From Emmonsiellopsis sp. PD_33 (lineage: Eukaryota; Ascomycota; Eurotiomycetes; Onygenales; Ajellomycetaceae): DNA of 64,000 nt. Of this stretch, positions 22,994-35,408 are shown piece after piece. The translations under genes and the position numbers were made by a program. The notes under the pieces were generated by a model. It worked only from the letters and a program-made list of their open reading frames with translations. It made no database searches and had not been told where the DNA came from. The stretch covers positions 1 to 64,000 of the forward strand of contig JANTQF010000108.1 of NCBI GenBank assembly GCA_032988165.1, given 5' to 3'. Position 1 is the stretch's first letter; every line of letters starts with the position of its first letter.

Positions 22994-25900
22994 ATGTTGG
23001 CCCAAATGAACCTCCGCCACTCCTTTCTGGCGCCCCGATGTGGCCGATTACTTCTTCCCGGTCGATCGAGTTCGAGCCGGTCCCTCTTCCGCACCGCATC
23101 GACAACTGCGCAAAGATTGGATCTGCTAGCGGTGGATAAAAGATGGAGAGAACGATGGCGGAAGAGCCCCACGTCCCAATTCCCGAAGAATCATGGCAAG
23201 GAGAAGGCATACGTCCTTTCAATGTTTCCATACCCGTCCGGCTCGTTACATATGGGACATGTGAGGGTTTATACCATCTCTGACGTGCTGGCTCGGTTCA
23301 AGCATATGAAGGGCTATGATGTGCTACATCCTATGGGGTGGGATGCGTTCGGGCTTCCGGCTGAGAATGCTGCCATCGAACGGGGAATTGATCCGGCGCA
23401 ATGGACGATGCAGAATATTGAGAATATGAAGGAACAGCTAGGAGCAATTGGGAGTAATTTTGATTGGGATAGGGTATGCTAGAAATTATTTGCTATTGGC
23501 GGTTTGACGGTGAATGATATCTGGAGCTATGGTGCTGATGTTTATTTTTGGTACGATTGGTATAGGAATTGATGACGTGTTCGCCGTCCTTCTACAAGCA
23601 CACCCAGCGCATATTCTTGATGCTACATGAAAAGGGTCTGGCATATCAAGCGAAAGCATTGGTCAATTACGATCCCGTCGATAAAACCGTCTTAGCAAAC
23701 GAGCAGGTACGAGATGTGACATGATATCGGGAGGATGTGTTTCTAATAAGGTTGAAATTAGGTTGACGCAAATGGATGCTCATGGCGATCTGGTGCCAAA
23801 GTGGAGAAACTTGAGTTGAAGCAATGGTTTTTCCGGATCACTGCCTTCAAAGAAGCCCTTCTAAAGGACCTTGATTCTCTATCTGCGGGCTGGCCTGAGC
23901 GAGTTCTGTCCATGCAGCGGCATTGGCTTGGCAAATCGTTGGGGGCAAAGGTAAAATTCAACGTCTCTGCCCCTGATGAGAACTTCAACATTGAAGTATT
24001 TACAACTCGACCCGACACTCTTCACGGCGTTCAATATCTTGCGCTGTCAATGACACATCCATTGGTATTGAAATTGGCGAGCTCAACCCCAGAATTGAAA
24101 TCGTTTCTTGACTCCGCCGCCGGTCTCCCGCAAGATACAAAGGCGGGTTACAAGCTTCCAGGTGTGCTCGCAGTCAATCCCCTAAATGCGGTGGAACCAA
24201 ATCCTTCTCTCCCCTCCTCGATCCCTGTATATGTTGCTCCCTATGTTCTAGGAGAATATGGCGAGGGAGCTGTTATGGGCGTGCCAGGTCACGATTCTCG
24301 TGATTTTGCATTCTGGAAAGAGAACTCCGAATCGCAGCCTGTATATTTTGTCGTTAAGCCAGACTCCTCGACTGAGACACAGAATCTAGAGGGCTCGAAG
24401 CCACTTTCTGCTAAAGGTGTCTTAGCCGATACCTGCGGATCCTACAGCGGCATGTCCTCCGATGAGGCGGGCAAGAAAATGGTCATAGATTTAAAAAATC
24501 AAGGGAATATGGCGGAGATTGCTGAGAGTTGGCGACTTCGAGACTGGTTGGTCAGCCGGCAAAGATATTGGGGTGCACCGATTCCTATTATTCACTGCGG
24601 AAGCTGTGGTCCCGTTCCTGTGCCAGTTGACCAACTTCCTGTCGAGCTACCGTCGATGGAAGGCACTGGGCTCAAGGGTAGGCAGGGCAACCCTCTGGAG
24701 TCCGCTGAAGAGTGGCTTCACCCTTCCTGTCCGAGCTGTGGGGGCCCCGCCAAGAGAGAAACCGACACAATGGACACGTTCGTTGATTCGTCATGGTATT
24801 TCTTGCGATTCCTCGACGCGTCCAACAAGGATGCGCCGTTCTCCCCTTCGTCTGTACGTCCTGTCGATATCTACATCGGAGGTATTGAGCACGCAATATT
24901 GCATTTGTTGTACGCCCGATTTATATATAAGTTTTTGGCGACTTCGGAGATGTTTCCCAAGAATTTATCGGATCCCTCCCTTGTTGCGGAACCCTTCCTC
25001 AAACTCATGTCCCAAGGAATGGTCCAAGGGAAAACATATTCCGACCCTGATACTGGTCGCTTCCTCCACCCATCGGAAGTTGACCTATCAAATCCCAACT
25101 CCCCTCTGATCAAAGCCACGCAGACAGCTCCGAACGTCTCATTTGAAAAGATGTCGAAAAGCAAGTACAATGGTGTAGACCCAACCACTTGCATTAATAC
25201 CTACGGTTCTGACGCAGTTCGCGCGCATGTCTTATTTTCCGCTGCGGTCAATGACGAACTTGAGTGGGATGAAGCGAAAATCGTAGGTATGGAACGGTGG
25301 TTCAACCGCCTGTGGCGCGTGGTATCAGATTCCCGCAAGTCATTGGAAAATTGTCCCACCTTGGCGGAGAATAATCTGAAATCCCTCAACGATATCCAGC
25401 TTCCGGATTTAAGCAAATTATCAGACGAAGAAGCCAGTGTTCTCCTCGTCACGCACAACACCATTACCTCTGTTTCACATTGCTTAGAAGAAACGCCCTA
25501 CGGATTGAACACAGTGATATCCGATCTAACGAAATTCACAAACTCCCTCGCCTCGTCACCCCTCCCAACGACCTCATCATCACCCGCTTCTCAAATCGTC
25601 CTCTACATCGCACTAACATCCCTCCTCCGCCTACTCGCCCCGATCGCCCCTGCACTCACCTCTGAATGCTGGGAGCATCTACATGGTTCAGTCATAAACT
25701 CCCCAAACACCGATTCAGCTATAGACACAATCCCATCGATATTCTCCTCTCCCTGGCCAACACCACTACTCTCCGAGTCAGAGATCCAAGCCATCCGATC
25801 CCGCGGCGCCAAAACTGTTGCTGTGCAAATTAATGGTAAACTACGCTTTACAACAACGATACCATCGCCTCCTGGCGGTGAGACTTCTTCGTCGAGCAAA

Positions 25901-26050
25901 AAACCAACACAGGAACAACAAGACTGGATTCTTTCGCACCTCTTGGAAACAGAGGAAGCTAAGCTCTGGTTGAAGGAGAGGAATGATTGGGAGAAGAGGA
26001 AGAGAGTTGTCGTTGTGGGCGGGGGGAAAGTGGTTAATGTTGTGTTTTGA
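22994..26050 (+). CDS. nam2: leucyl-tRNA synthetase, mitochondrial
   Basis: Class I aminoacyl-tRNA synthetase that charges mitochondrial tRNA-Leu. The yeast homologue Nam2 also helps splice group I introns; that second role here is only inference. Exons: 22994-23473, 23566-23706 and 23762-26050, giving 969 aa. Seen: a basic N-terminal presequence rich in Arg/Ser; catalytic-domain motif MFPYPSGSLHMGHVRVY, with the HIGH-type sequence HMGH at about 86-89; HPMGWDAFGLPAENAA; a CP1 editing domain with TTRPDTLHG; WLVSRQRYWGAPIPI; and the KMSKS loop in FEKMSKSKYNGVDP (about 669). The order matches bacterial/organellar LeuRS rather than the cytosolic enzyme. An in-frame TTG lies upstream at 22982, but the ATG at 22994 is preferred. 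It is convergent with the receptor-like gene at 27734-29818. Confidence 0.95.
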
Positions 26051-27733
26051 TGAGAAATCATTTTTGGGCTATAAAAGGATACACGAAAGAGGGAGGGAGT
26101 GGAAGGACATAACCTCCAATTTCTCCAATCTTTCTTGACTATATGCATGACCATCCTCTACCCTATCCTGTGTACAGATCCAGAGTTGTGCCCCTCATCT
26201 CCCGCCATTTGCCCCCTCATGTATTATAACTATCACCCCTCTGCATACCCAAACATCCCCACGTTTTCTTTATCACCCTGTACTATATACACCTAGATCT
26301 AGATTTCTTTACCATCTGTACCATTATATAACCATAGAACCAATCTAAACCCAAAAGAATCCCACGAATCCACTCCCCTGAAACCTCTCCCTAACTAAAC
26401 CCACATCTTCCTTCCCCCTTTCCCAAAAAGGTAGGATAATGCCTGCACCTGCCTCTATCCAGGTGCAGAAATATCCCATCGAATCAACTAGCCACAAACA
26501 GCTAAACCCGCCCACCCCTTCGCAACCCGTGTGTTCAATTGGCAGGATAGGGACACTATGTCGCGTGGCAGAGAATGGGGCGTGTTTCATCGACATCGTC
26601 CGAAAACACGACGTCCCTATTCCCCAGCCTGCTTTCTTCTCCCTAACTAAGGTATTTATTTCGGGGGTGGTTCGTCTGCGGTCGATGGTGGCGGGTATGA
26701 GTGCGGGGCCACGTGGGGTTTCAAGATTGACGTGGGCTGGTGGGTGCGGAATGGGGGGATGGGGTGATGTTGATATTGATAGAACTATTGTATGTGGATT
26801 ACTCCGTAGATTGGATTGGATTGGGCCATTGGTGGGAATATATGGGAGGCAGGGGGCTGGGTAGGGCTTGGTTTTAGAATGTAGTTTGTTGCTTTGATTT
26901 AATCCCGGGGTTGCTGTTTGTGAAAATGTGATTAGTTTCTTTTCTTGCATAGTGCTATTTTTTTAGCCTTTTCTTTCTTTCAGATATTTTACATGCAGGG
27001 TTGAATGGTGAATATTTTCCAAAATGGGTTAACCATGTGCGCCATTGATTTCTCCCTTTTCAAAAATGAGGAGGATTTGAGTTGATTAGCTACATAAAAG
27101 TACAGTCTTGGTTCTTTCCCCCCCGTTTCTGGTCAATGAAGGTGGAGTGAATGCGTGCAAACGGTTTACAGGTAGAAAAATGGAATGGGAGTAAATATTC
27201 AGAAAATTACAGAGTATAGTAGGTGTTTGTTAGAGGAGGTAGTAAAATGATTGTTGGTGTATATATTGTTTTATGTTCTGACGTTGTTCGTGAAAAGGAG
27301 ATATACATGCTGATATTCAAAGAAGGGGTGTGATTGCAGTAGCAGGATTTGATTGTAAGTGGTAGATCAAAAAGGGGTAATAATATAGAATAATATCGTA
27401 ATGTCGCGTCTTTGAAACAAAATGTAAAGCAGTATAAATTTGCGGTGGGAATTTGAGCATGACAAGGAAAAACCTGCATAGTTTACAATAAAGTTAAACA
27501 GCGTTCATAGCTTTTCAGTAAATGAGAATGACAATGAAGACCAGTATATGCGGGGAGAAAGACCAATGTTATGGTATGACTGAAAGAAGTGAAGGGCCCT
27601 GGGGGTGGCAGTAGGATGACTTTAGCCCGTATCAAGTCGGGTTATAAGAAGAGTTCGGTAATATGTTGGTATTGTTCGTAGATTGGAAGTTCTGATAGAT
27701 AGAAATAAAGTCTAGATTCGTAAAAGGTTGGCG
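26051..27733. other. intergenic between convergent genes
   Basis: Shared 3' flank of LeuRS (+) and the receptor-like gene (-). Two overlapping ORFs of 141 aa (26439-26864, +) and 201 aa (26345-26950, -) are antisense to each other and show no family motif; I call neither. A TACTCCGTA nonamer lies at 26800-26808. The section after 26950 is AT-rich. Confidence 0.5.
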
Positions 27734-29818
27734 TCATATCCAGGCATCAGGCTGTTTGAAAGTGCTGCTCGGGAGAACGTCTGGAAGTGGCCAGGCCGTA
27801 ACTGGCCGGGGAGGAGATGCGAGAGCAGATTGGGCCAAGGGAGAAGGCTGACGAGCGAATGTAGCATTATTTTTCGGTATCGTTAAAGGTGTTGGGGGTA
27901 GAACTTTGTTTTTGCAGGTTGGGTGTGCTTGGTATCTTATTCGTGGATTCCATCGGCTTAGTCTAGAGGGACTGACCTCGGCCTCTGGTGGGTTTGACTT
28001 CAGTGGTCCGAAACTGATACCCGCCCGGCTTATGGTAGTTGCCGCGAATTCGGACTGTGGTTCTGTCCGTGAGTCCAGGGATGCTTCTGTTGTGGGGTTC
28101 GTGCTGGTTTTAAATGATGAGCGGAAAGGAGGTGCAGATTGTGTCGGGGATTGAATGGGTACATTTGTTACTGAAGGGTTGTAGTTTTGCATGGAGCTAG
28201 GGACCGCAATATTGCTTAGGCGCAGGCCAATTTGCACTGTGGCGGTACTGATATCAGAGGAGAAGCGTTGATGACGGGCATAACTTGGCCGAGGTGGAAG
28301 TAATAGGTTGTCACGACTTTGAGTAAAGTTGAGCATGAATCGTTTTGTCCGGCGGGATGAATTCCGCGCAGGGAAAATTGAGTAGTTGGATGGCTTTCGT
28401 GAGTGTGTGGTGGGGGTGTGTGGAGTCGAAAGGGGGTTGAATGCCGCTGGCTTCAGTCGCTTTTCATTCGAACGCATTTCCTCCTCGTCCTCATCATCGG
28501 TATCGAAGATGCCGTCTTTCTCGAGGCACATATTATGAGAGTCCACAATGCCAATTCGGGGCTCTGTGACGATGGGTTTGCTGATTTGTTGCGCCAGCGC
28601 GAGCTCCGTCGAATCAAACCTCTCCAGCTTCTGCTTCCATGCAGAGCTTCCTGGGCCAATCATCATATTTCCGCCGTTTGCCCGCAGTAAAAGGTAGATA
28701 AAAGCATGCACGATTCCGAATAAGTTCAGCGAGACCGAGCCCATGAGCATGGAGGTATTGGTTGGGCGGAGGAATGTGCCTTGGATCCAGAAAGGGAGCA
28801 CAAGTGCCTGCTTTGTATTAGTATGAAGCCCGAGCGATTTTCACATGTAGTTGTGTTGGAGGACCTACATAAACCAGCACACTTCCAGCCAGATAGTACA
28901 CGATACTGCTAGCAGCAATTCTGTCATGGGCATCAAGTTTCACCATCCTCCGTAGCCGTATCGTCAAGATAGTCCCATTCGCAATATATAGAACGATAAC
29001 GCTAACGGTCAGTATTGCGCCAATATCAGCCCACCGCCTTGTCCATTGTAACAAGCTCGCTAAACATCTATTCCGTTTTGTTTGCTTGACTTGCTTGACT
29101 TTTGATGGGATCCAAGTCAAGGCAAGCATTATGGCGAAGACCACCCAACAGATCACCGTATTCCATCGCCCTTTTGCTGCAAACCGAGGCGGCCTGAAAC
29201 TTCGATAAACTGCTTCAGAACTGAAAATCAAAAGAGCGTAGCCCACGATCCACGCAGCTAAATATCAAAGATCAGCTAATGCTAGGAGTATTTGGGTTGA
29301 GGGTATATTAACCTGTCCACGTAATTTGTGATGCTGCCAAACAACCCTCAGCAAACAAATCCTCGAGCCCAGTACTTTGGACTGCGAGTAATATTAAGCT
29401 CTGCGAAAAAGATGCAAACGCAAGCATGAGAGGAAATTTATGAGCTGGAGGAATATGTCGAAGGAAATCAAACCGCTTCCTAAAGATATGTATGAGCATC
29501 TCTGATTTGGTCAAAAGCATACTAGGGAGCCTCATACCTGGTTTCCGGTCGGTATACCCTCCGCGACGATTGCCAGCTATCATATATAATACTCAGCACA
29601 ACCAGAACCGATGCTGCCACGCTGAAGGATGCTGTTATAACGATGGATGACCGATTTTGCAGGTTAAATTTCAAAAATATCGAGTCGACGAAGCGGTTAC
29701 CACCGCCTTTTCCTCGTCTGGTTCCATTGAATCCATTGAACCCGTCGAACCCGTTCCCATTCACAACCCCATTCCCAAGCCCCTTCATCCCATTTTCGAA
29801 CCCATTATTTCGATCCAT
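27734..29818 (-). CDS. seven-transmembrane G-protein-coupled-receptor-like protein
   Basis: Probable plasma-membrane receptor. Exons in gene order: 29818-29538, 29479-29313, 29257-28869 and 28807-27734, giving 636 aa. Seen: an Asn/Gly/Phe-rich N-terminus (repeated FNGFNG); then seven hydrophobic helices at roughly 58-79, 110-127, 145-165, 181-200, 222-243, 258-282 and 293-316; then a long cytoplasmic tail of over 300 residues. The tail has an acidic patch (DTDDEDEEEM) and many Ser/Pro residues that could be phosphorylated. Topology with a long C-tail is what fungal GPCRs show, but I cannot place it in a named class (carbon sensor, Stm1, mPR or other) and no RGS domain is present. All three introns have YAG acceptors and keep frame across helices, which supports the model. 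The ligand is unknown. Confidence 0.8.
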
Positions 29819-32812
29819 TCCTGTGGACTACCCCTCCACCCAAAGGGCTTTGGATATATGAAGGAGAGTAAAAAAGAGTGACACGCTGATATCCAGCAGC
29901 AGTAAGGGACAAAGAAGTGAATAAAGAAAAAACGGAGGAAACAGAGAATCAGGATAGTGGAAAAATAAAGAGGGAGCAGAGGGTCTCGTCAATAACTGGA
30001 AATGAAACTACCTAATACCCCCTTGACGAGATATTAAGCCTGCCGGTCGTCATAGGACGCAGCCTCTATAGGAATGTGGGAGATGTCCAGGCACAGCGGA
30101 TAAGCGGGGAAGGACTAGAAAAACTAAAGAAAAAATAAAGAATTATAGTGGCTGTCAGAGAACGTTGGCGGGGGCTTCCAACCGCCCAGGCACACCAGTC
30201 GGGTTTTCCGCTAGGAAATTCGAGACATCACTAGACCGGTATGTAGGCATATACTCGGGGTTCGGGAGGCGATTTTGCAAAGCACCCAGAGTTTCAGTGA
30301 CCAAGACTGCAGAAATTTGGAACACTCCGCCCAATATGGGAAAGGTAGGTCACACAACCGATGTGATACTAGTATGACTGGGCCATATTTCCTCGTGAAC
30401 GTCATGGTTAGCATTATCATATCGAGCTTAGTGAGGGCAGGCCACCAGGGATTGCAATCCATGCAAGGCTGGTATGCCGCCTGTATCGACGGATTGGGAA
30501 TAGCCAAGACCAGATTTGGCCATGGCATTATCTGAAGACGATCCGTTGTCAGTGCATTCCAGCGGCTAGCAATGGCATAGCCCAGGGAAGCCTGAACAGG
30601 AGGTCCAAGTTCATGCGAGGTGAAACCAGAGTAGTTTGGTGGTCGAGGGAGGTGAAGTTAAAGTTGTCGCGGCTAGGCCCAAACGGGAACTCGTGCACGG
30701 GCCGCCCCCGACCCAGCGCCAAGCCTGCCGCCAAAATCGCCTGGGGGAGTCGTTCATCCAAGCTGTCGGTTTCAGTGTGGTTTGGGACGAGCAATTATTC
30801 AAACCTTGGATGTAGCAGTGTATCCTATTGACGAGGATTAAACTAGTTACTCCAGCACTGCCCTAGTCTCAGGATCCGTGCCGATTACATACTTTACGGG
30901 GTTGGGATTGGGCGGTTGGTTATCTTATCTGATCCGATCTATATAGATAGCAACTATGACATCATTATCGTTATTTACATTATCCTCATCGAGTCGCAAT
31001 GGGTTCACCGCTTTGACGCGCAGTTAGGCTAAAATATTCGACGCATTCTTTTCTTAATAATATTATCTTCAGCAGGAATCCAAGATCCATTTACGTCTCC
31101 TTGTGTACCGCGGGCTTCAATTATGTCCAACCTCCCGAGAACATGCGAATTTCAAACCAAACTTTAAACCGCAACCCAAAAATGATTTCGTCCTATCATT
31201 TCATAAATGCTAGAATATAAAAGATTAAACAATATTGTTACTATTATTGTAGGCAGAATGACCTCGAAGTAACTAACCTACTACGTCGTTCCGAAGAAAA
31301 AATGCTTCAAAGGCGCATAGCTAGTATTGTGACCCCACGTTATCACTGACAAAGCTGACAACATAAAACCGCAGAGTGTCCAAAAAGCATCCGTGTTATT
31401 CAATTGGCTGAATTAAAGACGGAAATTTTAGACTTCGCCACCGATTTCTAAAATTAAGGATTGCTCTATGATTCCAACTGCAAGCCAGATAGTCGTGAGA
31501 TTCCAAATATCGTCCGCGGCTCATCCCCAAGCATTGCCATAGTATTATGTGGTTTGGTTCAGCCTTGCTCCTACTATGCCCTTAATTTTAACACCCTGGT
31601 CCCTGTAACATTGCATTGTGCAGATAACTTCAGGGGGCTTCACATTCACATCTCTCCATCTGGCTCCACACCCCTAATCTACTAGACAAAACTACGCTAT
31701 CAACAATTTGACATTTCGCCCCTCACACTCTATAACTTTTGCAACCTCTGTTGCATATGGAATTTTGTTCCTTATCGTTTGCTGTTTAGTTTTTCCGTGA
31801 AATAAAATATTTCCGTGTTAGATTACGATTCGACACTGGATACAACATTGGAAATAGGGGGGATTTACCAGACAATCACGCATCTTAGTTTTGGTTATAT
31901 TTATTCTAGTTCATTAAGAGGTCCCAAAATAAAAAAGCCCACCGTTCTCGCGGCCCACTAAATGGGATTATTTCTCATGACCCACCTCGAGGATCCGGTT
32001 CCCACGCAACTATGCATTAAATCGCTGCCATGGATTCCATTTCTTCCGCTACAGCTGATCAACCAAGCATGGGGTGAGAGGACCGCCCCGAATCAGGAAC
32101 TAAATTGGCCAGAATCTACCGACATGTGGATCATTTTCCTAGCTGCTCCATACGGATCGCACCCCTTTTGCATGTGCCCTGTATCTATTACCCGTTATAA
32201 TTGGTGGGATTATATCACAAAGACGGATAGCAGACACCCCAGATTGTCCGACAGTAGTCTAGATCTCACTTGACCTAATGCATATCGCAAATCACTACGA
32301 GTATAGTAGATATGGAAACAGTTCTACAATTCTATCTATCTAATTCTAGTTCGAATAGTAATGTAATTAAATTATTTCTTTTGTAGATATCACCGCAGTC
32401 GTATACCATTGTATTCTAGTGGCAATAAGAACACCGTGGCTTATAGATGAGCATTAACGGATCAAAGCAGCCTAGCATAATTATGGATATGTGTAGAGGA
32501 ATAGGAAAGGCAAGAAACGTGTGGCAAAGCCCTGCATGATGTTGAGAAATGACTAGGTTCTATATAACTGTTATCATAGACGATTGATAATCCTGTCTTG
32601 GAGAGATATTCCGAGCTGCATGAATTTTCCAACTTCGTTACACCATTTATAAGCCTAGAGGTATCTAAGGGAGAAAAATAGCTGTCATGCCCTCCCCAAT
32701 CGAATGACCGGCTGTCCTCGGGAATCCTCGTCTTCGACAGAAATAAGGAAATGCAATAAATTCTAGGTTGGATAAGATATATCTTAGAATGTAGGTAATC
32801 AAAAGTCGATTA
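29819..32812. other. AT-rich gene-poor region
   Basis: The first part is the promoter of the receptor-like gene. From about 30950 onward the sequence is visibly AT-rich with many TA steps and no long ORF, as in old repeat-derived or RIP-mutated DNA (inference). A 103-aa ORF at 31962-32273 has no motif and is not called. No terminal repeats or transposase/polymerase motifs were seen. Confidence 0.5.
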
Positions 32813-34132
32813 TCAAGCTTCAGAAAGAAGAAGGGAGACCATAGAAGCGGCCACGTCGGTCAGGCTTGCATTCCCATATACATAATCGTTGAGTTGACCA
32901 GTCCCTAGATCACGATGCTCGAGCCACGCAGCGATGTAGGTCTTAAGTGCAGTGCGGGAGGTGTTGATAGCCGGGCTTGACGCGGCAATGCTCTCAAGTA
33001 GATCAGCGAGGGCGGCTGGATCCTCGCATGACACATCATGCGGCTCGGGATATGGTCGCGGCCCTTCAGTACTCAACAGAACGACAACTGTATCCGGATC
33101 CAGAGGTTTTTTCTGGGCTATACGACGGAGAGCAGCCACACTCGCCGCACCACATGGACCCGAATTGACCCCCTGAGATGCCAGGTACTGAACAGCTTGA
33201 TGGGATTCGAAATCGGAAATCGTGACACTGGCATCGACACCGGCTCGGAGGATCGGCCATGCAGTTGAGGAGACCGTACCGCAATCTAACCCGTTCATAA
33301 TCGTGTGAAAGGTCTTTAGGGGCAGACATTTGCCAGATCGCAGGTTCTTGTATAGACATGCAGCAGTATCAGGTTCGACGCTGACTACCGGAGTCTGGCG
33401 ACTAGCAGATTTATAGTGGGAAACCACCGCCTGCGCGAGTGAACCTACACCAACTGGTGTGATAACCATCGTCGCCTCGATATTTTTCTCTTCCAGCTGC
33501 AAATCAATCTCCCGAACCATGGTGGCGTATCCTTCGGTAATCCACGCAGGAATTTCCTCGTAGCCCTCAAAAGCAGTGTCCTGAACAAGAAGACCAGAAG
33601 GTACGGACGCAGCAGCGACGGATGCTGCTTCAACGGCTGCGTCATAGGAATCGTATACTGCCGTCACGTTTGCCCCCTCGCTCGATATTCGCGCACGGGC
33701 TGCGTCATCCAGAGATCCAGGCACAAATATCTCGGCTTTGATTTTCAATAGTTTTGCCATATATGCAACAGCTCGTCCATGGTTGCCATCGGTCGCGGCA
33801 TAGAGAGTAATGGACTGCTTGATCGCAGCATCCGAAAGTGTGTCGAGAGTCGTGTCAACGGGAAGCCCAGTTTTCGCCGCAATCGCTCGGAAAGTCCCCC
33901 ACGAGGCGCCTAGTATCTTGAAAGATGAGAGATGCAATCTATGACTTTCATCTTTGATGTAAACAACCTTGATCCCGAGTTCCTTGGTGAGAGCATCCAG
34001 GGAGATAAGAGGAGTTTGGCGGTAGTGGGGTAAGTTCTGGTGGAATTTGAGAACGGCATCTGAAGGCGCATTGCCGAGACTTTGGGAATAGGTCGAATTA
34101 AAATAAACTGGACGGCGACGAGTGGAAGACAT
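32813..34132 (-). CDS. PLP-dependent diaminopropionate ammonia-lyase-like enzyme
   Basis: Fold-type II pyridoxal-phosphate enzyme of the threonine dehydratase superfamily, most like diaminopropionate ammonia-lyase, which breaks 2,3-diaminopropionate to pyruvate and ammonia. Single exon, 439 aa. Seen: KDESHRLHLSSFKILGASWG, where the Lys of SSFK is the expected Schiff-base lysine; the cofactor motif ATDGNHGRAVAYMA; the Gly-rich phosphate-binding region TPVGVGSLAQAVV; a conserved NGLDCGTVS; and GPCGAASVAALR near the C-terminus. Fungal copies often sit in variable regions and substrate specificity differs, so serine/threonine-type ammonia-lyase activity is possible. The ATG at 34132 is the first in-frame ATG; the frame continues upstream with no other ATG. 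The neighbourhood gives no pathway clue. Confidence 0.85.
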   Translation of the reverse strand: MSSTRRRPVYFNSTYSQSLGNAPSDAVLKFHQNLPHYRQTPLISLDALTKELGIKVVYIKDESHRLHLSSFKILGASWGTFRAIAAKTGLPVDTTLDTLSDAAIKQSITLYAATDGNHGRAVAYMAKLLKIKAEIFVPGSLDDAARARISSEGANVTAVYDSYDAAVEAASVAAASVPSGLLVQDTAFEGYEEIPAWITEGYATMVREIDLQLEEKNIEATMVITPVGVGSLAQAVVSHYKSASRQTPVVSVEPDTAACLYKNLRSGKCLPLKTFHTIMNGLDCGTVSSTAWPILRAGVDASVTISDFESHQAVQYLASQGVNSGPCGAASVAALRRIAQKKPLDPDTVVVLLSTEGPRPYPEPHDVSCEDPAALADLLESIAASSPAINTSRTALKTYIAAWLEHRDLGTGQLNDYVYGNASLTDVAASMVSLLLSEA

Positions 34133-34991
34133 ATTTGCGACTCTTGATGAACCTATGCGTGTAATGTGAGCAAACAAACACAGATTAAATAGTATTCAGT
34201 TGATTGCGGTTGATTTTCGGCATACCGGCTTGGAGCGCGCCGGTTATCTTTTTGCCGAAGGTACTACGAATCGCCGAGCGGATCGGGATTTCCGCTACCA
34301 CGCGTCTCTATCTCACGTCTACGTTTAGATGATTCTGTTTTATTCATAATATATTCAAATGGCAAATTATATTCGTTAATTCCCCCTCGGGCCTATTTAA
34401 CGCGGTCTATGGGGATATCTTGAGAACAGAGGTTAATAGGGGCTAGAGTAAACAACCAGTGAGGGCACAATGCCCCCATTTGTTTGATTGATACACAAGG
34501 TGATAAAGAGAAGCTTCACGTTTGATATCTGTTATAGTCAGTGGGAGTTTTCTTAGGAACTAACCAACTCTGTCTTTGGACCATTCTGTTACAAACTCCC
34601 AACTCTCTTTGAGTGGAAAGCACCCTTTTCAAGCCTAAAACTCTCAAGCTACTTCATATTTGCTTTGCCTTTGTTCTTTTATACCGCGCTACTCTGGGAT
34701 TTTATTTTTATACAAAGACTAAGTTTTGTGATTTGTAACGTTTCATATTAAACAACGAATAGGTTTGTAGGAATTGTATCAAAATGCTCGCTCAAAAAAC
34801 ACAGTTTCAAACCCCCAGGACCAACTGAAAACAAAAGCCGTGTCTAGGTATATAAAGGCTCTATTAACTCATCCTACTTTCAAATATTTGTTTACTTGAA
34901 ATATCGTTAAAAATATTCTTACCCCTGTTCGCATTACCACCGACCCAACCATCCAGGATTCTTACCAATATTTGGAATACCCTTATTTAGA
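34133..34991. other. intergenic, divergent promoters
   Basis: Lies between the minus-strand lyase and the plus-strand Gag-like gene. It has a TATA-box-like TATATAAAGG at 34849-34858, about 135 bases before the ATG at 34992. I see no long terminal repeat boundary (TG...CA with target duplication) here. Confidence 0.55.
34849..34858 (+). promoter_or_regulatory. TATA-box-like element
   Basis: TATATAAAGG, spaced about 135 bases from the Gag-like ATG and followed by a CT-rich leader. Position and sequence suit a core promoter. Confidence 0.45.
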
Positions 34992-35408
34992 ATGTCTACT
35001 TTTGATGTGGTTCTTACCGGATGGGAGACTTGGGGTCAGTGGCACCGAATGGTAAAACTGAAGGCTATGTGTTGCGGCTTCCAGCAGTACATCGACATAG
35101 ACTCGAAAAACCCACCACCGCTACCAACACCCCCTGAGAAGGTCGACGAATATATCGCCACCGGCCTCGATGACAGGCCGCTTTCAATCCAGATCTATAA
35201 GTATGAGCTAGCCAAGAAGGAGTACGACGAATATAGGCGCAAATCCGAAGAGATGTTGGAATTCATATGCAAGAGAGTCGAGCCGACTATGCACTATTCA
35301 TCCCTCCCGGCTCTTTGGTGTCGCATAGAAAAGAAAAAAGAGAGCGTTTCACCGCGGAGTCTACTACGAGAGCTCAAAGTTGAATATGGGCGAAGGAAAG
35401 GCCGCTGA
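34992..35408 (+). CDS. stand-alone Copia Gag-like protein, 138 aa
   Basis: Single-exon 138-aa ORF. The pattern WETWGQWHRMVKLKA, then YIDIDSKNPPPLPTPPEK, then a Lys/Glu-rich helical stretch ending in a basic GRRKGR, matches the N-terminal part of Ty1/Copia-type Gag proteins in fungi (Trp-x2-Trp, then YID and Pro-rich segment; recalled from the family, not searched). No zinc knuckle, protease, integrase or reverse transcriptase follows; the DNA after the stop is ordinary flank. With its own TATA-like element and intact frame, it could be either a young truncated element or a Gag domain taken over by the host. Function unknown. Confidence 0.65.
   Translation: MSTFDVVLTGWETWGQWHRMVKLKAMCCGFQQYIDIDSKNPPPLPTPPEKVDEYIATGLDDRPLSIQIYKYELAKKEYDEYRRKSEEMLEFICKRVEPTMHYSSLPALWCRIEKKKESVSPRSLLRELKVEYGRRKGR

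Noticed and set aside
26345..26950. 201-aa (-) and 141-aa (+) overlapping ORFs
   Set aside because: They are antisense to each other in a shared 3' flank and neither shows a family motif or convincing start context.
31962..32273. 103-aa ORF in AT-rich DNA
   Set aside because: No motif, no promoter-like leader and no splice partner; could be a relic, but not supportable.
34200..34990. Possible LTR upstream of the Gag-like ORF
   Set aside because: No TG...CA boundaries, primer-binding site or matching downstream repeat could be seen.
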